Below are positions 8,921 to 16,920 of a stretch of DNA of 64,000 nucleotides, piece after piece; positions within the stretch are counted from its first letter, which is position 1, and every line of letters begins with the position of its first letter. The DNA comes from Phycisphaeraceae bacterium. Lineage in GTDB: Bacteria; Planctomycetota; Phycisphaerae; Phycisphaerales; UBA1924. The stretch is taken from NCBI GenBank assembly GCA_007693965.1, contig RECQ01000036.1, forward strand, positions 62,001 to 126,000, written 5' to 3'. The notes below the pieces were generated by a model. The model saw only the letters and a list, made by a program, of their open reading frames with translations, was not told the origin of the DNA and searched no databases. The translations under genes and the position numbers were made by a program.

Positions 8921-10087
8921 TCACCCCAGCGTCTTCCGCTGCCGCTTCCCCGACAGGTAGCTTTCGACGATGGCCGAGCCGAGGTCGCCTGCGGTGCAGT
9001 AGAAGGCCACGCCGCGGACCAGCCGCGTCATCTGGTCGACGAAGCCGACCCAGTCCATCGAGTGGTATTCCTCGATGAGCGCGAAGCTGCTGAAGCGCAC
9101 GCCCGACTGGGCCAGCGACAGCGCCTCGCGCAGGGTGGCGCTCATCGTCTCTTCGCCCGGTGGGTAATCGAGGTGCAGCGTTGTGCCGCCGGCGTGATCG
9201 CTCAGCCGCGCGGTGGGCTGGCCGTCGGTGATGATGAAGACCTGCTTGTTGGCGGCGCTGCGCTGCGCCAGCGTCCGCCGCGCCAGGCGCAGGCCGTGCT
9301 GCAGGTTGGTCAGGTGGGGGTGCGTCTCGTCTGCGCGCTCCAGCGGGATGCGAACGCGCACCTCCCAGTCGCGCGTCGTGATCGGCTTCGGCATCACCAG
9401 CGGCAGCTCATCTTCGCGCAGGCGCTCCGCGGTGGATGCGAAACCGATGAAGTCGATGGTGTCCGCAGGGAAGCGCTCGCGCACCAGCGCCTTGAGCCCC
9501 AGGGCGACCTTCTTCGCCGCCACGTGGCGCCCGTAGCGCCGCATGGACCCCGACAGATCGATCAGGACGCACAGGGCCGAATCGGTCTGCGACTCGACGT
9601 TGTGCAGCTCGAAATCGCTGTCGCGCAGTTGCAGGGGCAGCGTCGCCGGCGCGCCGGCAGTCTCGGCGCTGCGGCGGATTGCGTTGCGCATCGTTTCGTG
9701 CAGGGCCAGCTCCGAGACCGGGTCGCCGAACTGGTAGGGGCGCGTGCCGTCCGTCCGCTCGCCGCCGCGGCCGGGGTCGTGGACCGGATGCCCTTCCTTC
9801 ACGCCCGGCTTCATCTCGCGGAAGATTTCCAGCAGGGCCTGGTGCTGCATGCCCTTGAGCATCCGCGGCGTCATGCGCAGCTCGCCCCCTTCCCCCTCCT
9901 CCAGCAGCCCCGCCTCGATCAGCTCGCGCAGCATCTCCTGGATCTGCTCGTTCATCTGCGGCAGGGCGTCCAGCGCATCCTGCCCGTGCTCGATGATGAA
10001 CTCGATCAGCGCCGGGTGCGGAAACAGATCGTCCGGCGACAGGAACCGCCCGGAGGCGCCGTCAAACTCGCGGTAACTGAACTTCAC
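8921..10087 (-). CDS. VWA domain protein (CoxE/YehP-like)
   Basis: About 388 residues. The N-terminal half is helical and charged (YREFDGASGRFLSPDDLF, QEMLRELIEAGLLEEGEGG). The C-terminal half is a von Willebrand A domain with MIDAS motif DLSGSMRRYG and later VFIITDGQPTA. Soluble VWA proteins of this type usually work with a MoxR-like AAA ATPase, but none is adjacent. The GTG at 10085-10087 was chosen because homology-like sequence starts there (VKFSYREFDG). The longer frame upstream only translates the GGAATRT repeat and a Pro/Arg-rich stretch. No convincing Shine-Dalgarno was seen. It lies downstream of greA on the same strand. Confidence 0.8.
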   Translation of the reverse strand: MKFSYREFDGASGRFLSPDDLFPHPALIEFIIEHGQDALDALPQMNEQIQEMLRELIEAGLLEEGEGGELRMTPRMLKGMQHQALLEIFREMKPGVKEGHPVHDPGRGGERTDGTRPYQFGDPVSELALHETMRNAIRRSAETAGAPATLPLQLRDSDFELHNVESQTDSALCVLIDLSGSMRRYGRHVAAKKVALGLKALVRERFPADTIDFIGFASTAERLREDELPLVMPKPITTRDWEVRVRIPLERADETHPHLTNLQHGLRLARRTLAQRSAANKQVFIITDGQPTARLSDHAGGTTLHLDYPPGEETMSATLREALSLAQSGVRFSSFALIEEYHSMDWVGFVDQMTRLVRGVAFYCTAGDLGSAIVESYLSGKRQRKTLG

Positions 10088-10114
10088 GCGGAATGGTAGG
10101 AGGGACGGAGGAAG

Positions 10115-10201
10115 GAATGTGGAATATGGAATGTGGGGCTGTGGAATCGGCGCGGGTGAACGCCGCCGGCGCCTCGCGCACACATTCCATATTCCATATT
10201 C
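10115..10201. repeat. Inverted repeat built from GGAATRT 7-mers
   Basis: The left arm 10115-10135 and right arm 10181-10201 match in inverted orientation at 20 of 21 positions. The left side reads GGAATGT, GGAATAT, GGAATGT in tandem and the right side is the mirror image. The 45-nt loop is GC-rich. It fills the gap between the VWA gene start and the greA stop. Confidence 0.85.
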
Positions 10202-10216
10202 GACATTCTCGACCGG

Positions 10217-10681
10217 TTACAGAATCTCCACGATCTCGAAGCGCTTCACGCCTCTGGGCGTGTCGACGCGGATCGTTTCGCCCTGGCGGGCCTTCATCAG
10301 CGATTCGCCCATCGGGCTCGAGAGCGTGACCTCGTCCGCTTCGCCGCCGATGTCCCCGGTCGGCTCGCCCACAAGCTTCACCAGCTCCAGCTCGTCGGAG
10401 CCCACCTCGCGAATGCGCACCGTCGCCCCCAGAAAGACAATGTCGTCCGGCTGCGAGCCCTGGTCAACGACCTTGGCCTCGGAAAGGCGGCGCTCCAGGC
10501 GGGTGATCTCCGCCTCGTCCATGCCCTGCTCTTCGCGGGCGGCGTGGTAGTCGCCGTTTTCCTTCAGATCGCCGAGGGCCCGGGCGGCTGCGATGCGGTC
10601 GGAGACCTCCTTGCGCCGATTCAGCAGCTCCGACAGGCGACCCTGGAGCCGCTCCCGTTCCTCGTGCGTGATGAACTCCAT
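10217..10681 (-). CDS. greA: Transcription elongation factor GreA
   Basis: Rescues backtracked RNA polymerase by stimulating transcript cleavage. 154 residues, normal for GreA. The N-terminal coiled-coil hairpin (residues 1-75) carries the family motif ALGDLKENGDYHAAREEQ, whose acidic tip coordinates catalytic Mg. The C-terminal FKBP-like domain ends in SSPMGESLMKARQGETIRV. The ATG at 10679-10681 was chosen; the frame continues open upstream but that part is not GreA-like. It lies downstream of the ftsQ and membrane-protein genes on the same strand. Confidence 0.95.
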   Translation of the reverse strand: MEFITHEERERLQGRLSELLNRRKEVSDRIAAARALGDLKENGDYHAAREEQGMDEAEITRLERRLSEAKVVDQGSQPDDIVFLGATVRIREVGSDELELVKLVGEPTGDIGGEADEVTLSSPMGESLMKARQGETIRVDTPRGVKRFEIVEIL

Positions 10682-10749
10682 AACGCGTCCTTTCGTTGTC
10701 CCGGCCCACAGGCCGGACCACGTGGTGATCAATCCCAGAGCATAAGTCT

Positions 10750-11619
10750 TCAGCGGCCGCCCGTCCGAAGCAGCGCCGTACTCCCAAGCCACACCCACCA
10801 CACACCACCGATCAGCCCAGGGAAAATCGCCGCCGCCCAGTCCTGACGCTCCATCGCCGGCGACAGCCCGCTGGGCGCATCCGTCAGCGCGAAGGGGGCC
10901 GTGATGGGCGAGGCCAGCCAGCCCGCTTCCGGCGGCGACACGCTGAAAACCAGCGATGCCAGCATCATCACCGCCGGCGCCCCCGCCACCAGCGCCAGGC
11001 ATGCCAGCATCCACAGCGTACGCCCCAGCCCAGGCGCCCGCACTGTCCCCGTCGCCACGAGCGCCCCGATCAGAATCGACCACGTCGCCAGCATCAGCGC
11101 CACGCCCCCGGTCACCTCCCACGACCAGCTCGTCAGCAGCTTCGAGGGCCACACCACCGCCTGGGCCGGAATCGCGATGGCGAGTATGTCCGCCAGCCCC
11201 GCCGTCCGCGGTTTCCGCGGCGAGGCCTGGCTCAGCCGCGCCATCGGCCACAGCACACCGATCCCCACCGCCGTCAGCATGAACATCGACTGCATCGAGG
11301 GCCGGAACATCCCCGTGTCCGACATGCCGATGAATCGCACGCCGAAGACCGTCAGGATCGCGGCGATGAGCAGGTAGATCGACCAGAGCAGCGTGAAGAC
11401 GCGCGGCTCGCCCCGCCGGTGGGCCCAGCGGTCGCCGCGCCGCCGGCGCGCGTCGACCTCATCCGAAACGCTCAGCGGCGGAGCTTCGTCCCCCGGGCCG
11501 AGGTCCGGATGTTCTTCATCGCCCGGCGCCGACGCGGAGGCCAGTGGATCGGCCGCGGCGTCCGCGTCATGCGGATCGATTGGTTCGTCAGCGTTGTTCA
11601 CGAACGGCGGTCTCGTCAA
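10750..11619 (-). CDS. Unknown multi-pass membrane protein
   Basis: 289 residues. The Asp/Pro/Ala-rich cytoplasmic N-terminus runs to about residue 70, followed by a basic patch (RRRRGDRWAHRRGE) and six or seven hydrophobic helices (for example LLWSIYLLIAAILTVFGVRF and IFPGLIGGVWWVWLGS). I recognise no family. The frame opens with TTG at 11617-11619 and overlaps ftsQ by 32 nt. A GTG at 11599-11601 (VNNADEP) is an alternative that reduces the overlap. The overlap suggests translational coupling in the murC-murB-ddl-ftsQ unit. Confidence 0.65.
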   Translation of the reverse strand: MTRPPFVNNADEPIDPHDADAAADPLASASAPGDEEHPDLGPGDEAPPLSVSDEVDARRRRGDRWAHRRGEPRVFTLLWSIYLLIAAILTVFGVRFIGMSDTGMFRPSMQSMFMLTAVGIGVLWPMARLSQASPRKPRTAGLADILAIAIPAQAVVWPSKLLTSWSWEVTGGVALMLATWSILIGALVATGTVRAPGLGRTLWMLACLALVAGAPAVMMLASLVFSVSPPEAGWLASPITAPFALTDAPSGLSPAMERQDWAAAIFPGLIGGVWWVWLGSTALLRTGGR

Positions 11620-12529
11620 TCAGCACGTACGGCGTGTACAGATCCGCGTTCGGTCGTCCCGCGTTGATCCATGCGGGATCGTCGATGAGCGTGGTCAGAC
11701 GGGCGAGCTTGACATCGTCAGGTTGTTCGCCGGGCGCCGCCTCGCCGGGTGATGCGCCCCACACCAGGCGGGCGCCATCGCGCGTGATGATCGCGAGGCG
11801 GCCTCGGTTCAGATAGGCGGAGACGTCGACGCCGCTCACATGGGGCCAGGCGCTGGTGGCGCGAATCGTCTCCAGCAGCTTGATGGCCGCCTGCACATCG
11901 CCGCCCAGCCAGGTGGCGCCGTAGTCGAGCCCGCCGCGCTCCGACGGCGGCGGCCCCGCCCATGTGCCGGTGATGATGCGAAGCGAACCCGCCTCGCCGG
12001 GCGGATACGTCAATCGCAGCAGCCGCCCATCGCGCGAGACGAGCCGGTCAGCGCCCTCCCAGCGGACCACCGCCGCGGGCGTGCGCCACACGCCGCGGAC
12101 ATCGATCACGCCCCCGGGACGGCGCTGCAGTTCGAGTTCGTTGGCGAACCAACCCGTCGCCAGCAGCGTGGCCCGGGCCCGGTCCAGCGATTCCAGGTCA
12201 AAGGGATCCGGCGACACCGTGGCGCGCACTGCCTGCTCCAGGCGCCAGCGTTCACCCTCGGGCAGCCAGGTCGCCGGGGGGGATACGTCGCCCGCACGCT
12301 TGTGCCCCGCCAGTGGCGGCCATTCGAACTTCACCACCAGCGGATCGGCCCGCAGCGCTCCGACGCGCTCCTTCAGCGGCGCGTAGCCCAGTACGGCGCC
12401 GCCCAGGGCGCCGATCACCAGGGCCGCGGCGCCGATGGCGCCGGCGCGCCGGCCAACGCCGGACCACGTCCAGCTCCGCTCCTGCTTCTGCTTGTTCTTC
12501 ACGCTCTTGCGCTTGCTGTTTCTGGCCAC
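11588..12529 (-). CDS. ftsQ: FtsQ/DivIB-like cell-division protein
   Basis: About 313 residues: a basic cytoplasmic tail (SKRKSVKNKQKQ), one transmembrane helix (AGAIGAAALVIGALGGAVLG), then a periplasmic part with a POTRA-like stretch. That stretch (about 110-190: LDRARATLLATGWFANELEL, RTPAAVVRWEGADRLVSRDG) fits the FtsQ pattern. FtsQ recruits FtsB/FtsL and later divisome proteins. The GTG at 12527-12529 has AGGGAG upstream and overlaps ddl by 31 nt. Sequence likeness alone is moderate, but the gene order murC-murB-ddl-ftsQ is the classical dcw order and supports the call. No ftsA or ftsZ follows. Confidence 0.78.
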   Translation of the reverse strand: MARNSKRKSVKNKQKQERSWTWSGVGRRAGAIGAAALVIGALGGAVLGYAPLKERVGALRADPLVVKFEWPPLAGHKRAGDVSPPATWLPEGERWRLEQAVRATVSPDPFDLESLDRARATLLATGWFANELELQRRPGGVIDVRGVWRTPAAVVRWEGADRLVSRDGRLLRLTYPPGEAGSLRIITGTWAGPPPSERGGLDYGATWLGGDVQAAIKLLETIRATSAWPHVSGVDVSAYLNRGRLAIITRDGARLVWGASPGEAAPGEQPDDVKLARLTTLIDDPAWINAGRPNADLYTPYVLIDETAVREQR

Positions 12530-13467
12530 CGTGTCGCTCCCTGACTCGTGTCGTTGTGTTGCGCATCCTGCCGCGCCATCTCCACCAGCGCGGCGCACAG
12601 CGCCGGCATGTCCATCGGCGCGCCCGGGATCGCCGCCGCGGCCATGGGGACCAGCGAGTGGTCCGTGAAGCCCGGCATGGTGTTGATCTCCAGCAGCCAG
12701 TGACGCCCGGAAGCATCAAGTAGAAAATCGGCCCGGGCCACGTGGCGGCATCCCAGCGCCGCCCACAGCCGCGCCGCGTCGCTTGCGATGCGCTCCGCCA
12801 GCCCCGGCGCCAGATTCGGATTGGCGATGTAGCGCGTGTCGTTGCGCGTGTACTTGGCTTCGTAATCGTACAGCCCCTCGGCGGGGACGATCTCGATCAG
12901 CGGCAGCGCGATCCCACCCAGCAGGCCGACGGTGATCTCGCGCCCCGCGATGAAGGGCTCGATCATGCACGGGCGACCCAGCCCCGCCGCGAAGTTGTGC
13001 GCGGCCCGCCACTGGTCAACCGTGCGGCAGACGTGAAGGCCGATCGTCGATCCCTCGTGTATGGGCTTCACCACCACGGGCAGTTCGAGCGGGCAGACAT
13101 TGTCCTTCGGCTCCAGCACGCACGCCGGCGCTGTGGGGATTCCCATCGAGAGCGCGATCGCTTTTGTGGCGATCTTGTCCATCGCCAGCCGCGCCGAACG
13201 CGGCCCGCTGCCGACGAAGGGCCGGCCCAGCTCGACCAGCAGATCCTGCAACGGCCCGCCCTCGCCATAGCGCCCGTGCAGTGCGGGGAAGACGACTTCG
13301 CCCTCCATCGCCCGCAACTCATCGAGCGTCGGTGTGCCGATCGTCTGCATCCGGGCCGCGTAGCCTGCGGCCTGCAACGCCGACGTGATGGCGCCGGCGC
13401 TGGCGAGGCTCACCTCGCGCTCCGCATCCGGACCACCCGCCAGCACCAGCACGCTCGTTCCACTCAT
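12499..13467 (-). CDS. ddl: D-alanine--D-alanine ligase
   Basis: ATP-grasp enzyme joining two D-Ala for the peptidoglycan stem peptide. 322 residues, normal length. The N-terminal domain has VLAGGPDAEREVSL and FPALHGRYGEGG. The central ATP-grasp segment has VVVKPIHEGSTIGL. The C-terminal domain carries metal and substrate residues in RADFLLDASGRHWLLEINTM (the EIN motif), then PGFTDHSLVP. The ATG at 13465-13467 overlaps the murB stop by 4 nt. It sits in the murC-murB-ddl-ftsQ order, so it is probably cotranscribed. Confidence 0.95.
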   Translation of the reverse strand: MSGTSVLVLAGGPDAEREVSLASAGAITSALQAAGYAARMQTIGTPTLDELRAMEGEVVFPALHGRYGEGGPLQDLLVELGRPFVGSGPRSARLAMDKIATKAIALSMGIPTAPACVLEPKDNVCPLELPVVVKPIHEGSTIGLHVCRTVDQWRAAHNFAAGLGRPCMIEPFIAGREITVGLLGGIALPLIEIVPAEGLYDYEAKYTRNDTRYIANPNLAPGLAERIASDAARLWAALGCRHVARADFLLDASGRHWLLEINTMPGFTDHSLVPMAAAAIPGAPMDMPALCAALVEMARQDAQHNDTSQGATRWPETASARA

Positions 13468-14348
13468 TGCATGTCTCCCCGGCGCCAGATGGCGATCTCC
13501 GTCTCGAGTTCGACGCCCGCGCTTTTCAGCACGCGCTCGCGCACCGCGTCAATGAGTTTCAGAATGTCACGGGCCGTGCAGCCCTCGCGCGTGATGAAGA
13601 AGTTGGCGTGGCGGTCCGACACTTCGGCGCCGCCTTCGCGCAGCCCCTTGCATCCGGCCTCGTCGATGAGCTTGCCGGCGCTGGTGCGCTCGCCGTCGAC
13701 GAGCGGGTTGCGGAAGACGCAGCCCGCCGAGTTCTCCTTCATCGGCTGGCTTGTCTTCTTGTAGGCCATCACTTCCTTGAGCCGGTCGCGCAACTTGTCG
13801 GGGTCGCCCTCGGTGAGCCGCAGCTCGACCGCAGCGATGAGATGCCCGTCGAGGCCGCCGGTGCGATATCCGTATTTCAACTCGTCCTTGTAATAGCTGC
13901 GCTGGTTGCGATCAGGATCGAAGGTGTGGACGCGTTCGACCGTCTCGAAGATCTCGCCGAAGGCGCCGCCGGCGTTCATGAACGTGGCGCCGCCGATTGT
14001 CGCGGGGATGCCGCCGAGCCCTTCCAGTCCGCCGAACCCGCGGCGCACCGTCTCGATGATGAGCTTGGGCAGATCGGCGCCGGCCTCGACGCACAGCAGC
14101 CCGCCCTCTTCCAGCTCCAGCACATCGCAGATGTTCTCCAGCGAGATGACCAGGCCGTCGACGCCGCCGTCATCAACAAGAAGATTGGCGCCCTCGCCGA
14201 GGATGCGCACCGGCTCATCGCGCCCGAGCAGTGTGCGCAGCTCCTGGATCGACGCCGGCCGTGCCAGCATGTCGGCGCCGCCCCCGACGCCGAACCAGGT
14301 GAGGATCGGAACATCCGTCTCGATCACGATGGGCGTTGACGTCGTCAC
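13464..14348 (-). CDS. murB: UDP-N-acetylenolpyruvoylglucosamine reductase MurB
   Basis: FAD/NADPH enzyme making UDP-MurNAc in peptidoglycan synthesis. 294 residues, which fits the shorter type II MurB. FAD-binding motifs visible: LTWFGVGGGADML, ILGEGANLLVDDGGVDG and GLGGIPATIGGATFMNAG. The catalytic Ser lies in ENSAGCVFRNP and the C-terminal motif SDRHANFFI is typical. The GTG start at 14346-14348 overlaps the murC stop by 4 nt (GTGA), which indicates translational coupling. Confidence 0.95.
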   Translation of the reverse strand: MTTSTPIVIETDVPILTWFGVGGGADMLARPASIQELRTLLGRDEPVRILGEGANLLVDDGGVDGLVISLENICDVLELEEGGLLCVEAGADLPKLIIETVRRGFGGLEGLGGIPATIGGATFMNAGGAFGEIFETVERVHTFDPDRNQRSYYKDELKYGYRTGGLDGHLIAAVELRLTEGDPDKLRDRLKEVMAYKKTSQPMKENSAGCVFRNPLVDGERTSAGKLIDEAGCKGLREGGAEVSDRHANFFITREGCTARDILKLIDAVRERVLKSAGVELETEIAIWRRGDMQ

Positions 14349-15910
14349 GACCCGATGCCCGATGCCTGATGCCCGATGCCTGCTTCAAGAAAACCGCGCG
14401 CCACCTGCCACACCGGCCCGGCGCCCATCACCACCAGCAGGTCGCCGGGGCGGCAGATGTTCTCGAGCTGCTCGACGATGGCGCCGAAGGGGTAGAGGTG
14501 CATGGCGCGCACGCCGCGCTCGCGCAGACGGTCGACAAGGTCGCCGGCGCTCACCTTCGTCTTCTCGATCTCCGAGTCGCGCACGAAATAGATGTGCGGC
14601 ACGATCACAACGTCCGCCTGCGTGAACGACTGCGCGAATTCCTCCATCAAAAATCGCGTGCGGCTGTGCTGGTGGGGCTGGAAGACGCAGATCAGCCTTC
14701 CGCCCTTCTCCTGCGGCTTCTCGTACTGGCGCAGTGCACGCAGCGTGGCTTCGATCTCGGTGGGGTGGTGGCCGTAATCGTCGTAGACGCGCACCCCGCC
14801 CTTTTCGCCAAGCAACTGCACGCGCCGGTCCACGCCGCGGAAATCGCTGAGGGCCTCGCCGACACGCAGCGGATCGGCGCCGAGTGTGATCGCGAGAGCC
14901 GCGGCGAAGGCGCTGTTCATCGCGTTGTGCTCGCCGGGCTGGCGCATGGTCCACGCCCCAACCGTCTCCCCCGCGTGCTCCAGCTCGACGCGCATCGTCT
15001 CGGGGTCGAAGCTCACGACCCAGTCGGCGCCGGGGGCGAAGCCGATCGTCTCGACAGCGCACTCCAGACCGGCCGTCACCTCGCGCCGGTGGGCGCCCTC
15101 GTGGGAGATGAGCAGCCTGCCGCCGTCGCGCGCGGGCGGGATGAGCGCTGCAAACTCGTGGAACGATTGAATGACCGCATCGAGCGAGCCGTAGATGTCC
15201 AGGTGGTCCGCCTCAACCGCGCTGATCGCGCCCACCACGGGTCGCAGGTTGTGGAACGAGCGGTTGAATTCGCAGGCCTCGCCGATGAGCAGTCCCGGAC
15301 GGCCCTTGAGCGACCCCGCCGGGATCGTCTCGGCGCCGAGGCGGAAACCCGCTGGGGGTCCGGGCCGGCCTTCTGAGAGCTGGGTGCAGACGGCGCCGAC
15401 GATGACCGTCGGATCCAGCCCCGCCCGGGCCAGGGCGACGCCCAGCATGGCGGCGGTGGTCGATTTTCCATGCGTCCCCGCCAGAGCCACACCTGTGCGC
15501 CCCAGCATGCACCGCCCCAGGGCCTCGGCATACGTGAGCGTGGGCGTGCCCCGCGACTGGGCCGCGAGGAGCTGGGGATGATCCGGCTTGACCGCGGCGG
15601 AGGCGATGACGAGATCGCAATCGCGGGGCAGTCCGGCGTCCTCACCCCCCGGGGCGCCGCAGACGACGGGGATCCCCTCATCCGTGAGCCCGTCGGTGAC
15701 GTCGGATCGCTGCATGTCGGCCCCGGAGACGATGGCGCCGCGCCGCGCCAGCATCCGGGCCAGGCCCGACATGCCGCAGCCCCCGATTCCGATCAGGAAA
15801 CACTGCTTCCCGGCGACGTCGAAGCGCTCCCGATCGGGCGCGTCAGAGACACGTCCGGGCGAGGCGTCCGGGTGGGCCGGCGTTGTGGCGCGGGTGGGCG
15901 ACATGGTCAT
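14345..15910 (-). CDS. murC: UDP-N-acetylmuramate--L-alanine ligase MurC
   Basis: Adds L-Ala to UDP-MurNAc. About 521 residues. The Rossmann start has LIGIGGCGMSGLARML. The ATP-binding loop GTHGKSTT is at about 145-152. Central-domain motifs are EACEFNRSFHNL and VEADHLD. The C-terminal domain has DDYGHHPTEIEATL and FQPHQHSRT. The ATG at 15908-15910 (MTMSP) was preferred over a longer frame to 15979; a second ATG two codons on is also possible. The last residues (GIGHQASGIGS) are translated from a tandem 7-mer repeat. It is the first gene of the cell-wall unit. Confidence 0.95.
   Translation of the reverse strand: MTMSPTRATTPAHPDASPGRVSDAPDRERFDVAGKQCFLIGIGGCGMSGLARMLARRGAIVSGADMQRSDVTDGLTDEGIPVVCGAPGGEDAGLPRDCDLVIASAAVKPDHPQLLAAQSRGTPTLTYAEALGRCMLGRTGVALAGTHGKSTTAAMLGVALARAGLDPTVIVGAVCTQLSEGRPGPPAGFRLGAETIPAGSLKGRPGLLIGEACEFNRSFHNLRPVVGAISAVEADHLDIYGSLDAVIQSFHEFAALIPPARDGGRLLISHEGAHRREVTAGLECAVETIGFAPGADWVVSFDPETMRVELEHAGETVGAWTMRQPGEHNAMNSAFAAALAITLGADPLRVGEALSDFRGVDRRVQLLGEKGGVRVYDDYGHHPTEIEATLRALRQYEKPQEKGGRLICVFQPHQHSRTRFLMEEFAQSFTQADVVIVPHIYFVRDSEIEKTKVSAGDLVDRLRERGVRAMHLYPFGAIVEQLENICRPGDLLVVMGAGPVWQVARGFLEAGIGHQASGIGS
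14353..14380. repeat. Four tandem 7-mers CGATGCC / TGATGCC
   Basis: The units CGATGCC, CGATGCC, TGATGCC and CGATGCC lie back to back inside the last codons of murC, just before the murB start. The repeat therefore writes the MurC C-terminal tail. Confidence 0.85.
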
Positions 15911-15980
15911 CTCAGGGTATCGGCGCGACCGGCGGATGGGCGTGAGAGGGTGGAAGCGCGAGCGGGTGATTGTGTGCATC

Positions 15981-16269
15981 AGCGAGCCGGGGCGTCCCGC
16001 CCCGGTGCATTCGAGCAGATTGCACCCACTGTAGACGCCGAGGCTGAGGAGTCTTCGACGAAACCTCGGGAGAGGCGTTCGAACGGCGCATGGGGCGTCG
16101 CCTGATCACAGACACTTCAGTTCGCGCAGCGCGCAATTCGGATCGGGCGTCGCTCCCGAGGCTTCGAGGGCTCAGCCTCGGCGTCTCATCGAGAGCAGAG
16201 GGCTCGAATGCACATTGAGACCTGAGCGTCTGGAGTTGTTTGACTCGGGGCGGGACGCCCCGGCTCGCT
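15981..16269. repeat. Long nested inverted-repeat element of about 290 nt
   Basis: The outer arms 15981-16004 and 16246-16269 are identical over 24 nt in inverted orientation (core GAGCCGGGGCGTCCCGCCCC). Inner pairs follow in order: GTGCATTCGAG at 16005-16015 with CTCGAATGCAC near 16203-16213; GACGCCGAGGCTGA from 16034 with TCAGCCTCGGCGTC near 16172-16187; and CCTCGGGAG from 16064 with CTCCCGAGG near 16153-16163. It fills the gap between the divergent murC and Nudix genes (420 nt with no gene). The outer arm recurs at 35893-35966 and an inner part at 53628-53667. Confidence 0.88.
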
Positions 16270-16329
16270 GGGCCATGTACGTATGAGAAACACTCACCCA
16301 CGATCCGCTGATCCCCTATCGTGTCCGCC

Positions 16330-16827
16330 ATGGCCGATCGCCCCTTGCCCTACACCATCGCCGTGCTCTGCGACCTGCGCGATCGCGACGGTCGCGTGCT
16401 GCTCATCCGAAGGGCCAAGGAGCCCAACCTCGGCATGTGCTCGATGATCGGCGGCAAGCTCGACACCGCCGCTGGCGAGAGTCCGGCCCAGTGCGCCCGG
16501 CGCGAGATCATGGAAGAAGCGGACATCGACATCCCACTTGAACGGCTGCGGCTGGTGGGCATGGTCAGTGAGCAGGCCTACCTGGGCATCGGGCACTGGC
16601 TCATGTTCATCTACAGCGTGGACGGGCCCGTCGAGGTCCAGCCTCGCGTGATCCGCGAAGGTCGCCTGGAGTGGCACGCGCCCGAGGAGCTCGATTCGCT
16701 GCCCCAGCCTGAGACCGATCGAAAGGTGATCTGGCCCCTGCTCAGGGAGATGCAGGGCCGCTTCTTCTCGGTGCATATTGATTGCACAAATGAGGAGATG
16801 ACCTGGCGGGTCGAGCAGGCGGAATGA
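16330..16827 (+). CDS. Nudix hydrolase
   Basis: About 165 residues. Nudix enzymes cleave nucleoside diphosphates linked to another group, often for housecleaning. The Nudix box is GGKLDTAAGESPAQCARREI followed by MEEADI. The E-x7-REUxEE core is intact. The loop after GGK is two residues longer than usual and Asp replaces the usual Gly near the end. The exact substrate cannot be read from the sequence. The ATG at 16330 is used; a GTG at 16321 is in frame. It is a single gene ahead of the AraC regulator, with no overlap. Confidence 0.88.
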   Translation: MADRPLPYTIAVLCDLRDRDGRVLLIRRAKEPNLGMCSMIGGKLDTAAGESPAQCARREIMEEADIDIPLERLRLVGMVSEQAYLGIGHWLMFIYSVDGPVEVQPRVIREGRLEWHAPEELDSLPQPETDRKVIWPLLREMQGRFFSVHIDCTNEEMTWRVEQAE

Positions 16828-16920
16828 ATTTTCAGCAAGTACGTTCCAGCTCTTGCTTTCTTCAGGAGATATAGAACAATATCAGATGGCTTCGGGCCCC
16901 CTGATCGGAGGGGCGGGAAT

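Noticed and set aside
16829-16920. GCAAG...CTTGC hairpin after the Nudix gene as terminator
   Set aside because: The stem is only 5 bp and no T run follows; not enough to call.
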